Shown here piece by piece: positions 16,477-24,757 of a stretch of DNA of 64,000 nucleotides (position 1 is the stretch's first letter; each line of letters opens with the position of its first letter). The translations under genes were made by a program, and so were the position numbers. The notes under the pieces were generated by a model that worked only from the letters and a program-made list of their open reading frames with translations, was not told the DNA's origin and made no database searches. The stretch comes from CAZWVI01 sp964637165 (lineage in GTDB: Bacteria > Planctomycetota > UBA1135): the NCBI GenBank assembly GCA_964637165.1, contig CAZWVI010000012.1, forward strand, positions 15,281 through 79,280, written 5' to 3'.

Positions 16477-17570
16477 TAAAGGCCTATCTTCCGTCTGCGC
16501 CACCATTCAAGCCAGTCTTCCTCACGTTCTCCAGGATTTTCTCCAGTAATTTTATTTAGGCCACGCATTGCCGCTCGGCTTACCGATGTGGAGATAATGC
16601 GCACTTGCAAAACCATGCCCTCGGTGAGCACCGAGGTGTTGGGATTGGCAATCGCCGCGGCACCAGCGACTTCCACATCAAAATCGGTCACTAGGGAAAT
16701 TTGTCGACCGAAAAATGTGAAACGGCCGGGTGCTCGATAGGCTGAGGCCACCGCCACGATTAAGGGTTCGATGGCTGCGGCTTGTTGCGAATTCCCCAAA
16801 TGTTTGGCAGCCAGTTTGCGTTGGCTAGATTTTTTACCGCGCAGTAGTTCAGAAGTCCAAACGTTGAGCGCGGATTGAGAGTTAAGTTCTAGCATTGAAG
16901 TTGCACAATTACTGCGCATGAGCGGCGCGCGTGACTCCATGCTTTGCTCAGCAATTGGGCGAAACATATCGCTTTCAAGTTGGTGTGCGGAAAGCTTGCA
17001 GGCGGCAAGTTGTAGGGCGGCGTATTTACTGCGCAGACCTCGCCGTAAATCGGCCAAGCTTAAACGCTCTTTGGGAGTGGCATTTGGGCCAATGATTTCA
17101 ATCTTTAAGCGACCACAAATAAGTGCCCCAATTGACGGAGGCGTTTTTTCTAAAGCCTTCCAAGCATATTCAATTCGTTGTTTGCGATTAAGTTTGCGTG
17201 GAAGCGGATCAAGTTTGCGACCCCAGTCTTCAATCAAATCAAAAAGCAATAGTTGTTGGTCGAGGCTTTGCTGTGGAGGGGGACTGTCAAGGGCCTTGGC
17301 TAATTCGCGGAGTAAGCCACGTTTACTACACCGTTGCGCCCAACTTGCAAACTCATCTTGCTTCATCGAAGCAAGTAATGTGACTTCCTTGTCAGTAGCG
17401 AGAACTTGTTTGACCGGATCTTGTGGGCAAACAAAAATTCCAAACTCAGATTCAATTTGCAACGCGCCTATTTCAGTTGTCGGTAGACATGGAATACGTT
17501 CGCCAGCTTCAGTTAGCGCAACTGATTGGGGAGCACATGCCAGCAACAAGATCTGGGGAAGCAGCATCAT
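16476..17570 (-). CDS. Exported HEAT-like repeat protein with W-x-x-WW tail
   Basis: 364 residues with a hydrophobic N-terminal signal ending around CAPQSVA. The body is all-alpha with repeat-like segments such as RKLAAKHLGNSQQAAAIEPLIVAVA (HEAT/PBS-lyase type). The C-terminus reads LNKITGENPG...DWLEWWRRRK, the same TGE...W-x-x-WW arrangement as the protein at 11339-12199. Two adjacent ATGs (17570 and 17567) are possible starts; TATATT lies exactly six bases before the second. The stop overlaps the carA start by one base, so the genes are translationally coupled. Function unknown; probably an envelope scaffold. Confidence 0.6.
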   Translation of the reverse strand: MMLLPQILLLACAPQSVALTEAGERIPCLPTTEIGALQIESEFGIFVCPQDPVKQVLATDKEVTLLASMKQDEFASWAQRCSKRGLLRELAKALDSPPPQQSLDQQLLLFDLIEDWGRKLDPLPRKLNRKQRIEYAWKALEKTPPSIGALICGRLKIEIIGPNATPKERLSLADLRRGLRSKYAALQLAACKLSAHQLESDMFRPIAEQSMESRAPLMRSNCATSMLELNSQSALNVWTSELLRGKKSSQRKLAAKHLGNSQQAAAIEPLIVAVASAYRAPGRFTFFGRQISLVTDFDVEVAGAAAIANPNTSVLTEGMVLQVRIISTSVSRAAMRGLNKITGENPGEREEDWLEWWRRRKIGL

Positions 17571-17573
17571 GCC

Positions 17574-17579
17574 AATATA
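17574..17579 (-). promoter_or_regulatory. -10-like TATATT upstream of the HEAT-carA operon
   Basis: On the minus strand TATATT, six bases, ATG (17567). A leaderless-type promoter would favour the second ATG as start. Confidence 0.4.
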
Positions 17580-17599
17580 ACAAAGTTTAAAAACTTAGT

Positions 17600-20269
17600 T
17601 TAATTGGCTATTTGCTGCTCTCTGAACAACTTTAGAGCGCGCGGCGCACCGCGGTAATGCATCGCAAATGATTTGCCGTAGGAAGTTTCTTGTGCTAAGT
17701 AATTCCACGCATCTTCGGTGACGGCCGCAAGACCTGGGTCCGAATTGAACTGTTGGGCGTACATCAATCCATAAATGCACAAACCGCTGATCGCGCTACT
17801 TGGCGTATCACTTTTGTCGGGCTCATTGTGGAAAGCATGCAAGTCTTGGTCGTAGGCGTTTTCAGTCCAATATTGCGCTAGTCCTGAAAGGTAATCTGCA
17901 ATGTCTTGGCGGGGATTAAGTCGGTGGTATTCCGCCAGGGCTTCCATGCTCAACCCAGCGTTAATGCTTGACCGAATGCGCGCATAATCGAGAGTGATTA
18001 ATGTGTTCGCACACCAGGTTGCCGCAGCGTTTAGTTCTGCGTTTAGTTGTGAGTATTCAGCTTGACCTTCGGTAAGCTCCAACAAACTAATCGCATTAAT
18101 TAGTGGCCAAGCAATATTTCGTGAGTAAATCCGGTTGCTGCTGTTGTCGCGAACATCTTCAATGTGAGCAATCGCGGTCGGTACAACGTGATCGATTTGA
18201 TGCTTGGCAAATTTCTTTGCAACAATACCCAGGCGCGCTTCGCCAGTTAATAAATAGGCCCAAGTTACTCCCTGGATTACTCCATGACTACCCATGTGGC
18301 GGTAATCCGGAATGGGGTCGTTGTCAACGTGGAAGGATGGAAAGTCCGCCCATGAACCACCAAAGAGTGCAAAGAAATCATCGAACTGAGACGTTGCATC
18401 GGTGAAGCCTAATTCTTGCGACCGTTGGTGTTGGGAAATGCCCTCAGCCATTTGGAACATGGTCAATCCACCGGTTGCGGATAGTTGCGACTCAATTTCT
18501 AGCACTTCATTCATGCCAATCATGAGAAAGGCGCGGTCCTTTATCTCAGCGCCGATGGCACCGTTTTCTTGTTCGTGACCCACCCAACGTTCTAACTTGT
18601 TGGCAAAATCTGGTCCGTAAGCAACACCCGCCCAATCGATAAGCCCATCGATTGTGCTATCGTATTCACTGGCGTTACGAGCCTGATTGACTAGTTCAGC
18701 GCGGAATTGTTTGGCGATCCATGTTTCAAGGTGATGGCGGGCCGCGCGATGTTGGAAGGCTCCACCGTAGGGAGAAATATCTACGTCTGCATAATGCCAT
18801 GCGGATTCAAGCGCAGCCTCCATGTAAGCAACATCGCCAGTGCGTTGAAATTGAATGAGCATCACTGAAGTCGGGTCATACTCTTGTTGCATTGCTCCCC
18901 AATATGACGGGTTGCGCGTTGCTGAAAAATAATCACCAAAGCCTTCTATGCCGTAATCATGCACCGCAAAAGCCTCGCGGCGATTCAATAATTCATCCGC
19001 TGAGTTGGCGATGCTTTCTTCAAGTTGCGGATTACTGCCAAGAATCGCCAAAGCGAAGTCTCCGCTGGCACCACTTTCCAAATACTGTTGAGGAGTAGTC
19101 TTGCCGTGCATTGGTCGAGCCAGGAGATTGCCAAAGTCAGCAAGTGGTGGGGCGTTGCTTGGTGAGCCGAAGTGCAGCCAAATATCTTGGGTGCGACCAA
19201 ATCCCTCCTCCAAAACTTCAATGTTATTGATGGTTCCAGGGCAAAGTTCTAGACGTAGTTCATCGGCTTGGCGTTGTATTCCAGATGGATGTAGTTGCCA
19301 AAAGTGGCGCATGCCAATTGCCATTCCATCAACTGCCACTACTCCTGGAAGCCTGCCACTAAAGTCGGCGCCATCTAACCGCCACGCATCGTGTTCAACT
19401 TGCCTTAGACTAAAGTTATTATTGAATTCTTGTACGCTGTTGTCCGGTAATAGAATTGCCGTTGAGTTGGCGTTGTTGTTGAGTGGGAAAATCAAATCCC
19501 ATTTATCCATCTTGTGAGTTCCTCCGATTACATCAAGGCTCTGTTGGATTTTGAGTTCGCTAACTTCGCGCCAAATGCTAATGCGGGTGGTGATGCGCGC
19601 GACTTCACGACCAAGGCTGCTCAAGAAAGTATCTGTACGTTTTAGTGTGACACGTAATTCATTGCCAGATTCAACCTCAGTTTGACCAGCGAGTAATTGT
19701 TCCGCCTGAAAGTCCTCGGAGAGAGATTCAAACTCAGCGCGAATGGCTCCAGCTAATGGTGAATCGTTGGCTGGAGTGATCAGAAATAGTTCGTCGGTTT
19801 GGCCACCAGGCTCGATGCGAATCATGCCATTATCAACACTTAAATTTTGACCTTCGAGCATTTGCACAAGATCTAAATTGCCGCCAGGTTTGGTTTGGCG
19901 GCCACGTTCGCGCAAGCTTCCCTTTAGTTGTTGGTCGGCAAGTACTGCGGGGGTAATGAACTCCAGTTGTAACCAACGAACTGAACCATCACTCCAAAAG
20001 GAGAGTGCTTCGCCGCAGGCTGGAAGGTTTTCGCCACCATCTAAAGCCACCTCAAGCTCAGGTACCTCAAGTAATTCACCTTCTGCAAATGGAATTCCCA
20101 TCGAAATTGGAGTCCGTGGGTGCAGCGTGCTGCTGAGGTCGGCCACTTCGATAGGCACATTGAGCTTGCTCCCGCCAAATCCCAAAATGTCCACGCCCTC
20201 ACACGAAAAAAGCCCCACTGCAGCAACAGCAAGCAGGGAATTCCTTAGACAGCGGTGGAGGGAGTGCAT
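17600..20269 (-). CDS. Large lipoprotein resembling PcRGLX/YetA (PL26-type) polysaccharide-active proteins
   Basis: 889 residues with lipobox LFSC (Cys23). The N-terminal region has ISMGIPFAEGEL and FWSDGSVRWLQLEF, matching the RIFT-barrel start of PcRGLX/YetA proteins (exo-rhamnogalacturonan-lyase-like). A central helical region contains FGDYFSATRNPSYWGAMQQE, FQRTGDVAYMEAALESAWHYADVD and Ala-rich helices typical of an alpha/alpha toroid, extending to the end. Likely a surface enzyme acting on an acidic polysaccharide. There is no SusCD-like transporter or other lyase nearby, so substrate and even catalytic activity are inference. It lies 69 bases downstream of larB on the same strand. Confidence 0.65.
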   Translation of the reverse strand: MHSLHRCLRNSLLAVAAVGLFSCEGVDILGFGGSKLNVPIEVADLSSTLHPRTPISMGIPFAEGELLEVPELEVALDGGENLPACGEALSFWSDGSVRWLQLEFITPAVLADQQLKGSLRERGRQTKPGGNLDLVQMLEGQNLSVDNGMIRIEPGGQTDELFLITPANDSPLAGAIRAEFESLSEDFQAEQLLAGQTEVESGNELRVTLKRTDTFLSSLGREVARITTRISIWREVSELKIQQSLDVIGGTHKMDKWDLIFPLNNNANSTAILLPDNSVQEFNNNFSLRQVEHDAWRLDGADFSGRLPGVVAVDGMAIGMRHFWQLHPSGIQRQADELRLELCPGTINNIEVLEEGFGRTQDIWLHFGSPSNAPPLADFGNLLARPMHGKTTPQQYLESGASGDFALAILGSNPQLEESIANSADELLNRREAFAVHDYGIEGFGDYFSATRNPSYWGAMQQEYDPTSVMLIQFQRTGDVAYMEAALESAWHYADVDISPYGGAFQHRAARHHLETWIAKQFRAELVNQARNASEYDSTIDGLIDWAGVAYGPDFANKLERWVGHEQENGAIGAEIKDRAFLMIGMNEVLEIESQLSATGGLTMFQMAEGISQHQRSQELGFTDATSQFDDFFALFGGSWADFPSFHVDNDPIPDYRHMGSHGVIQGVTWAYLLTGEARLGIVAKKFAKHQIDHVVPTAIAHIEDVRDNSSNRIYSRNIAWPLINAISLLELTEGQAEYSQLNAELNAAATWCANTLITLDYARIRSSINAGLSMEALAEYHRLNPRQDIADYLSGLAQYWTENAYDQDLHAFHNEPDKSDTPSSAISGLCIYGLMYAQQFNSDPGLAAVTEDAWNYLAQETSYGKSFAMHYRGAPRALKLFREQQIAN

Positions 20270-20338
20270 GGTAAGAGGCCCCAGATGAAGGGGTTCTCAC
20301 CAATAACGGGTCACGCGCAGGCTAAATTAGAAAAAAAA

Positions 20339-21082
20339 TCAGGATAAAATCCGCTTGGCTAACACCGCCGCGCCGAATCCATTGTCGATATTTACCACGC
20401 CAATTCCCGGGGAACATGAATTAAGCATTGCCAGCAGCGCGGCTACTCCTTCAAAACTAGCCCCGTAGCCGATAGATGTAGGTACCGCAATAATCGGATT
20501 GGCGCACAGGCCGGCGACGACACTCGGAAGGGCTCCTTCCATTCCAGCGCACACGATTAGCGCATCAGCCGCGCGAATTTCATCCAAACGCTCAAGCAAG
20601 CGATGAATTCCAGCCACGCCAACGTCGTTAATCATGTGGGCGTTTATGCCCAAAACTTCGAGCGTTACTTTTGCTTCGGCAGCGACAGTTTGGTCGGAAG
20701 TTCCTGCGGAAATTATCGCCACCGTCTTGGCGAGTAATTTTGGAGCTGACTTCTGCCACAAAATGCACTTCGCTGTGGCTAGCCATTCGGCGGCTGGAAG
20801 TTTTTCTTTAACTGCTTGAGCTTGGTCGGCAGTTGCCCGAGTGGCCAAAACTTGTTCGTGACTTTGTGCTAAACCAAAGCAAGCATCGGCAACTTGCTTG
20901 GCACTTTTTCCTTGCGCGAAAACAGTCTCAGCAACTCCGCAACGCAACTCACGATTATGGTCCAGGTTTATTTCCTTAGAAAGTTCAAAAGGCGTGGCGG
21001 CAATTTTTTCAAGGGCTTCAGCAGGCGAAAGATGGCCGGCCTTTACTTGTTCTAGAATAGTTAAGAGTTGGATGCTTTGCAT
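20339..21082 (-). CDS. larB: Nickel-pincer cofactor biosynthesis protein LarB (pyridinium-3,5-biscarboxylic acid mononucleotide synthase)
   Basis: 247 residues, family length. LarB carboxylates and hydrolyses nicotinic acid adenine dinucleotide, the first step to the nickel pincer nucleotide of lactate racemase and related LarA enzymes. Signatures of the PurE-like core are ISAGTSD, DVGVAGIHRLL, AGMEGALPSVVAGL, VPTSIGYGASFEG and LNSCSPGIGVVNIDNGFG. The Cys at about 223 corresponds to the reactive Cys221 described for Lactobacillus LarB. larC, larE and larA are not in this window. It starts one base after the tsaD stop, so it is co-transcribed with tsaD. Confidence 0.93.
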   Translation of the reverse strand: MQSIQLLTILEQVKAGHLSPAEALEKIAATPFELSKEINLDHNRELRCGVAETVFAQGKSAKQVADACFGLAQSHEQVLATRATADQAQAVKEKLPAAEWLATAKCILWQKSAPKLLAKTVAIISAGTSDQTVAAEAKVTLEVLGINAHMINDVGVAGIHRLLERLDEIRAADALIVCAGMEGALPSVVAGLCANPIIAVPTSIGYGASFEGVAALLAMLNSCSPGIGVVNIDNGFGAAVLAKRILS

Positions 21083-21083
21083 T

Positions 21084-22106
21084 TTATCGAGCAGCCACGT
21101 CCAAGTTTAAATCGGCAAAATTGCCTGCAACAAAATGAGCATGTCCAAGACCGGCCACCATTACCGCATTATCGGTACAGTGTTCAGGTTGGGCAAAGAT
21201 GGCTTCACATCCCTTTGCCTGCGCGTGATGATGAACTCGTTCGCGAAGTCGTTTATTTCGCGCAACTCCGCCACCGATTAAAATCCGTGGAATGTTAGTC
21301 TGTTCACAAGCGCGTAAACATTTGCGGGCCAAGGTTTCAGTGATTGCATACTCGTAACTTGCACACATTCCAGCGAGGTCTTTGGCGTGTTCTAAGGTAG
21401 GGTCGCTAATTTTCCCACCAGCACCTTTTAAGGTGTAAAGCAGCGCAGTCTTTAAGCCAGAAAAAGAAAAATCGAGTGACTGTTTGTCGAGCAGTGGCAA
21501 CTTAAAGGGGTAGGCTTTAGCGTTGCCCTGTATGCCTGTATTTTCAATACTTGGTCCGCCGGGGTATTCCAGCCCTAACATTTTGGCGCCTTTGTCGAGC
21601 GCCTCGCCGGCAGCGTCATCGCGGGTGCATCCAAGTAGTTCATGTTCAAGGGGAGAGATACTTTTATAAAGACTGGTGTGTCCGCCGGAAACAACCAGCG
21701 TGATATAAGGGAATTCCCATTCTTCAACCGACATTAAGGCCGCATAAATATGCGCTTCAATGTGATGTACTCCAATTAAGCGAAGTTGATTGGCCCACGC
21801 CAAGGACTTGGCTGCAGTTACTCCGATTAATAATGATCCAAGCAGCCCCGGTTGCGCCGTTACTGCAATCGCATCCAACTGGGAAATCTTTAACCTAGCT
21901 TCGCCTAAGGCTTGTTCGATAACCGGAACAATTTGTTCCAAGTGACTGCGCCCAGCGATTTCCGGAACGACGCCCCCCCAAGCGGCATGTTCGGCAATTT
22001 GACTGTGCACGCTAGAAGCCAAAACTTCACGACCGCCGCGCACAATTGCCGCCGCAGTTTCATCGCATGAGCTTTCGATCCCAAGGATGATAGGGGAGGC
22101 ACCCAT
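21084..22106 (-). CDS. tsaD: tRNA N6-adenosine threonylcarbamoyltransferase
   Basis: 340 residues, normal length. TsaD transfers threonylcarbamoyl from TC-AMP to A37 of ANN-decoding tRNAs, with TsaB and TsaE. Visible motifs are GIESSCDETAAAIV, GGVVPEIAGRSH, the metal pair HIEAH (115-119), LVVSGGHTSL, DDAAGEALDKGAKMLGL and IGGGVARNKRLRE. The start gives the canonical N-terminus. It is the first gene of a minus-strand run tsaD-larB. A TATTCA sequence lies seven bases upstream of the ATG but does not fully match TANNNT. Confidence 0.97.
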   Translation of the reverse strand: MGASPIILGIESSCDETAAAIVRGGREVLASSVHSQIAEHAAWGGVVPEIAGRSHLEQIVPVIEQALGEARLKISQLDAIAVTAQPGLLGSLLIGVTAAKSLAWANQLRLIGVHHIEAHIYAALMSVEEWEFPYITLVVSGGHTSLYKSISPLEHELLGCTRDDAAGEALDKGAKMLGLEYPGGPSIENTGIQGNAKAYPFKLPLLDKQSLDFSFSGLKTALLYTLKGAGGKISDPTLEHAKDLAGMCASYEYAITETLARKCLRACEQTNIPRILIGGGVARNKRLRERVHHHAQAKGCEAIFAQPEHCTDNAVMVAGLGHAHFVAGNFADLNLDVAAR

Positions 22107-22125
22107 AAGCTAGTGAATACTCCGC

Positions 22126-23418
22126 TTATTGGTTGAGGACATTTTCTAAATGTTGCTGCGCAAGAATCAATAAGTCATCTTGGGGCGCGGTAAATTCAGC
22201 AACCTTTGGGAATAAACTGAAAACACGGTCGCGCCATTTGCTTGGTGGTAGGTCGTAAGCCAACCAATTGCGCACCGCGCGAGCTTGGTCAAGTTCAACC
22301 ACGAGCGGCAGGTCAGGCAGCAAACCGCCAGCGCGGTTTTCATCAATATGCCCTTCTAGGATTCGTCCGGATGGAGTTAAGTAATAACCAGCGGTGAATT
22401 TGAGCGCGAAATTTCCCGAGCGATAGCGATGGACTTGTTGATAAACACCTTTTCCAAAAGTGCGGTCGCCGGCCAGTACTGCTGCTCCACGGTCGCGCAA
22501 GGCACCGGCTAAAACTTCAGTGCCACTGGCACTTAAACGGTTAGTTAAAACTACAATTGGTATATCAGTCGCGCGCGCTAGGCTTGGGTCAGCATTGCGT
22601 ACCACGTCATCAGAGTTACGTACTTGTAGACGGCAAATAAGCCCACCATCTAAAAAGCGTGCGGCAATATCAATCGCAGAATCGAGTAGGCCACCAGTGT
22701 TGAAACGTAAATCGAGAACCAAAGCTTGCATGCCGTCAAGTTGGTCGAGGGCAGTATCTAATTCACCTGGTGTTGAGCGGGCAAAGGAGCGGATGTGGAG
22801 ATAACCAATCGGTTTCGGGGATTCTAAAAATTCAGTTTTGGCAACGGTGCCGCGTGGAACCGCGCGCCGCATAATGTCGGACTGATAGTGCACGCCACTC
22901 GGGTGTTTCATTTCCACTCTTAGTGTGGTTGAGCGTTCACCTTTAATTCGAGCAATTAACTGATCGACGTTGAGCTCTTGTACGTCTTCACCATCAATCG
23001 AGATAAAGCGGTCACCTGGTTGAATGCCGGCCCGCGCCGCTGGACTGCCAGCAACTGGGTAGCGAACTGAACCAGAGATGGTGTCGATAATTACTCCAAT
23101 GCCAATTAAGTTTCCCGATGAATCCTCGTCCAAGCCTTTCATCTCAGTTGGACCAACAAAATAAGTGTAAGGGTCGTCCAAACTTTTGGTCATGCCCTCG
23201 ACTGCGCGATGCATTAACCATTCCGGGTCGTGTGGCATTACGTATGAATCACTTAGTCGTTGATGGACCATGCCCAACATACGTTCCTCGGGAGGGGCCA
23301 GTGACTTAGACAAAACTGGGCCCACGAAATGTTCAGCAATGAAAACTCCAATACCAGTTAAAACCGCGCCGACTAATATGCCGGCGGGGTGCAATGCTGG
23401 TAAACTGCTCCGTCCCAT
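22126..23418 (-). CDS. S41 family C-terminal processing peptidase
   Basis: 430 residues from the ATG at 23418. Longer readings reach 23514, but the shorter start puts a transmembrane/signal helix (AGILVGAVLTGIGVFIAEHF) near the N-terminus and has TAGAAT seven bases upstream. A PDZ domain (VAGSPAARAGIQPGDRFISIDG) is followed by the tail-specific protease domain with nucleophile Ser in NRLSASGTEVLAGAL and Lys in FGKGVYQQV. It cleaves C-terminal tails of periplasmic proteins. It precedes tsaD by 19 bases on the same strand. Its start codon overlaps that of the divergent gene at 23417. Confidence 0.92.
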   Translation of the reverse strand: MGRSSLPALHPAGILVGAVLTGIGVFIAEHFVGPVLSKSLAPPEERMLGMVHQRLSDSYVMPHDPEWLMHRAVEGMTKSLDDPYTYFVGPTEMKGLDEDSSGNLIGIGVIIDTISGSVRYPVAGSPAARAGIQPGDRFISIDGEDVQELNVDQLIARIKGERSTTLRVEMKHPSGVHYQSDIMRRAVPRGTVAKTEFLESPKPIGYLHIRSFARSTPGELDTALDQLDGMQALVLDLRFNTGGLLDSAIDIAARFLDGGLICRLQVRNSDDVVRNADPSLARATDIPIVVLTNRLSASGTEVLAGALRDRGAAVLAGDRTFGKGVYQQVHRYRSGNFALKFTAGYYLTPSGRILEGHIDENRAGGLLPDLPLVVELDQARAVRNWLAYDLPPSKWRDRVFSLFPKVAEFTAPQDDLLILAQQHLENVLNQ

Positions 23419-24343
23419 GCGAGTAATTCTACCCCTAACATGCGGACTAATCCTAGCGCTAATTAGTGCTTGTAGTTCCGCATCCACCACTGAGGAGTTT
23501 GTTGCCGATGACACTTTTGTGTTGCGCTATCAAGTGGATGTTCCACCTGATGCTAGCCCACAACTAATCGTCTGGGCCCCAGTCCCGGTTTCAGATGGCG
23601 TGCAGGCGATTTCTCTGTTGTCTAGTCCGAGCGGTTCAAGCATCAGTGCACCCGATTCCTTCGGAAACCAATTCGCTAGTGTGACGAATTGCCAAGCTGA
23701 GACCTTGGTCTGGGAATACCAAATTTCGCGAAAAATAGACAATGGCGGACTTTTAACCAGTCCACCAAGTCCAGATTTTCTCGCTCCGAATCGCTTAGTT
23801 CCAGTTGGTGGCGAGGCTGCCAAACGCGCCGCATTGGCAGTCGCCCGATTCGCTGATGCGACTCCAACGCGCGCGCTTTACAATCGCGTTCTTGAAGATA
23901 TGCGCTACGATAAAAGTGGTAGTGGGTGGGGAACTGGCTCCACCGATTGGGCCTGCGAGGAAGGCTACGGCAACTGTACCGATTTTCACGCCTTGTTCAT
24001 CTCAATGGCGCGCTCATTGAAAATTCCTGCACGGTTTACTATTGGCTTTCCAATTCCAAGCGGCGATTCTGGTGAAGTAAAGGGCTACCATTGCTGGGCT
24101 CATTTCTGGGATAAAGAAAAAGGTTGGGTGCCGGTAGATATTTCGGAGGCTGACAAGCACCCCGAGAAAACTGAATTTTTCTTCGGTAGTCTTGATGCTA
24201 GTCGAGTGTCGTTTAGCTACGGTCGCGACTTGGTTTTAACTCCCGCACAACAGGGTCCACCCCTCAACTATTTCGTAAAAGCCTACGCTGAAGCAAATGG
24301 TCAGCCGGTGAAAGTTGCCACCAAGGTGAGTTTTAAGAGATAA
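23417..24343 (+). CDS. Transglutaminase-like lipoprotein
   Basis: 308 residues from the ATG at 23417, which gives a clear lipoprotein signal (MRVILPLTCGLILALISAC). The open frame extends upstream to 23270, but that part is antisense to the protease gene. The transglutaminase-like core has Cys in YGNCTDFHALFISMARSL, His in GYHCWAHFWD and Asp in WVPVDISEA, forming the Cys-His-Asp triad. The tail (GRDLVLTPAQQGPPLNYFVKAY) is common to bacterial periplasmic transglutaminase-like proteins. Possibly a protease or amidase at the outer membrane. TAAACT lies ten bases upstream. It is followed immediately by a PTPS gene. Confidence 0.85.
   Translation: MRVILPLTCGLILALISACSSASTTEEFVADDTFVLRYQVDVPPDASPQLIVWAPVPVSDGVQAISLLSSPSGSSISAPDSFGNQFASVTNCQAETLVWEYQISRKIDNGGLLTSPPSPDFLAPNRLVPVGGEAAKRAALAVARFADATPTRALYNRVLEDMRYDKSGSGWGTGSTDWACEEGYGNCTDFHALFISMARSLKIPARFTIGFPIPSGDSGEVKGYHCWAHFWDKEKGWVPVDISEADKHPEKTEFFFGSLDASRVSFSYGRDLVLTPAQQGPPLNYFVKAYAEANGQPVKVATKVSFKR
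23426..23431 (-). promoter_or_regulatory. -10-like TAGAAT seven bases before the protease ATG, inside the divergent gene
   Basis: On the minus strand TAGAAT, seven bases, ATG 23418. It lies within codons of the divergent lipoprotein gene, so the promoter is embedded in coding sequence. Confidence 0.45.
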
Positions 24344-24757
24344 ATGCCAACTGCCCAACTTGTTCATCGTGCGGAATTTTGTGCCGCCTATCGCTTGGAA
24401 AATACGAAATTCGACAAGCAATGGAATGATGCAACATTTGGGATTTGTCATAGTCCAAACTTTCATGGCCACAATTTTGAAATTGAGGTCGTGGTCGGGG
24501 GCGCCATAGACGCCGACACTGGAATGGTGATGAACTTATTGACCTTAATGGACATTGTCCGTCACCAGGTCATAGAACGCTTCGACCATAAGAATCTCAA
24601 TTTAGACGTGGAAAGTTTGCAGGGGGTTATTCCCACGACTGAAAACATTGCACTGCTATGTTGGCGCTTAATTGAGCAAGAATTGCCCAATGCGGTTAGT
24701 CTAGATGAAATTAGATTACGCGAAAGCCGTGATAATCAAGTAATTCTAAAGAAGTAA
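24344..24757 (+). CDS. 6-pyruvoyl-tetrahydropterin synthase / QueD family protein with altered zinc site
   Basis: 137 residues. Family members convert dihydroneopterin triphosphate (the FolE product) to 6-pyruvoyl- or 6-carboxy-tetrahydropterin. FGICHSPNFHGHNFEIEV contains two zinc His (41, 43) and an upstream Cys35 at the spacing of PTPS-type enzymes. VIERFDHKNLN and PTTENIALLCWRLIE are also typical. The first zinc ligand, normally His in F-x-A-A/S-H-R-L, is Tyr16 here (FCAAYRL), so metal binding or reaction may differ. It starts directly after the transglutaminase stop and overlaps folE by one base (TAATG), which links it to pterin metabolism. QueC/QueE are not present here. Confidence 0.85.
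   Translation: MPTAQLVHRAEFCAAYRLENTKFDKQWNDATFGICHSPNFHGHNFEIEVVVGGAIDADTGMVMNLLTLMDIVRHQVIERFDHKNLNLDVESLQGVIPTTENIALLCWRLIEQELPNAVSLDEIRLRESRDNQVILKK

Noticed and set aside
16918..17580. 220-residue plus-strand open frame antisense to the HEAT-like gene
   Set aside because: It is a mirror of a well-supported gene with a signal peptide and repeats, is Ser/Arg-rich without domain features, and has no promoter or ribosome site.
23270..23416. N-terminal extension of the transglutaminase-like protein by 49 residues
   Set aside because: It would put the lipoprotein signal in mid-protein and consists only of sequence antisense to the protease gene.
23419..23514. N-terminal extension of the S41 protease by 32 residues
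   Set aside because: The shorter start at 23418 gives a normal signal/anchor and has a -10-like box at the expected distance.
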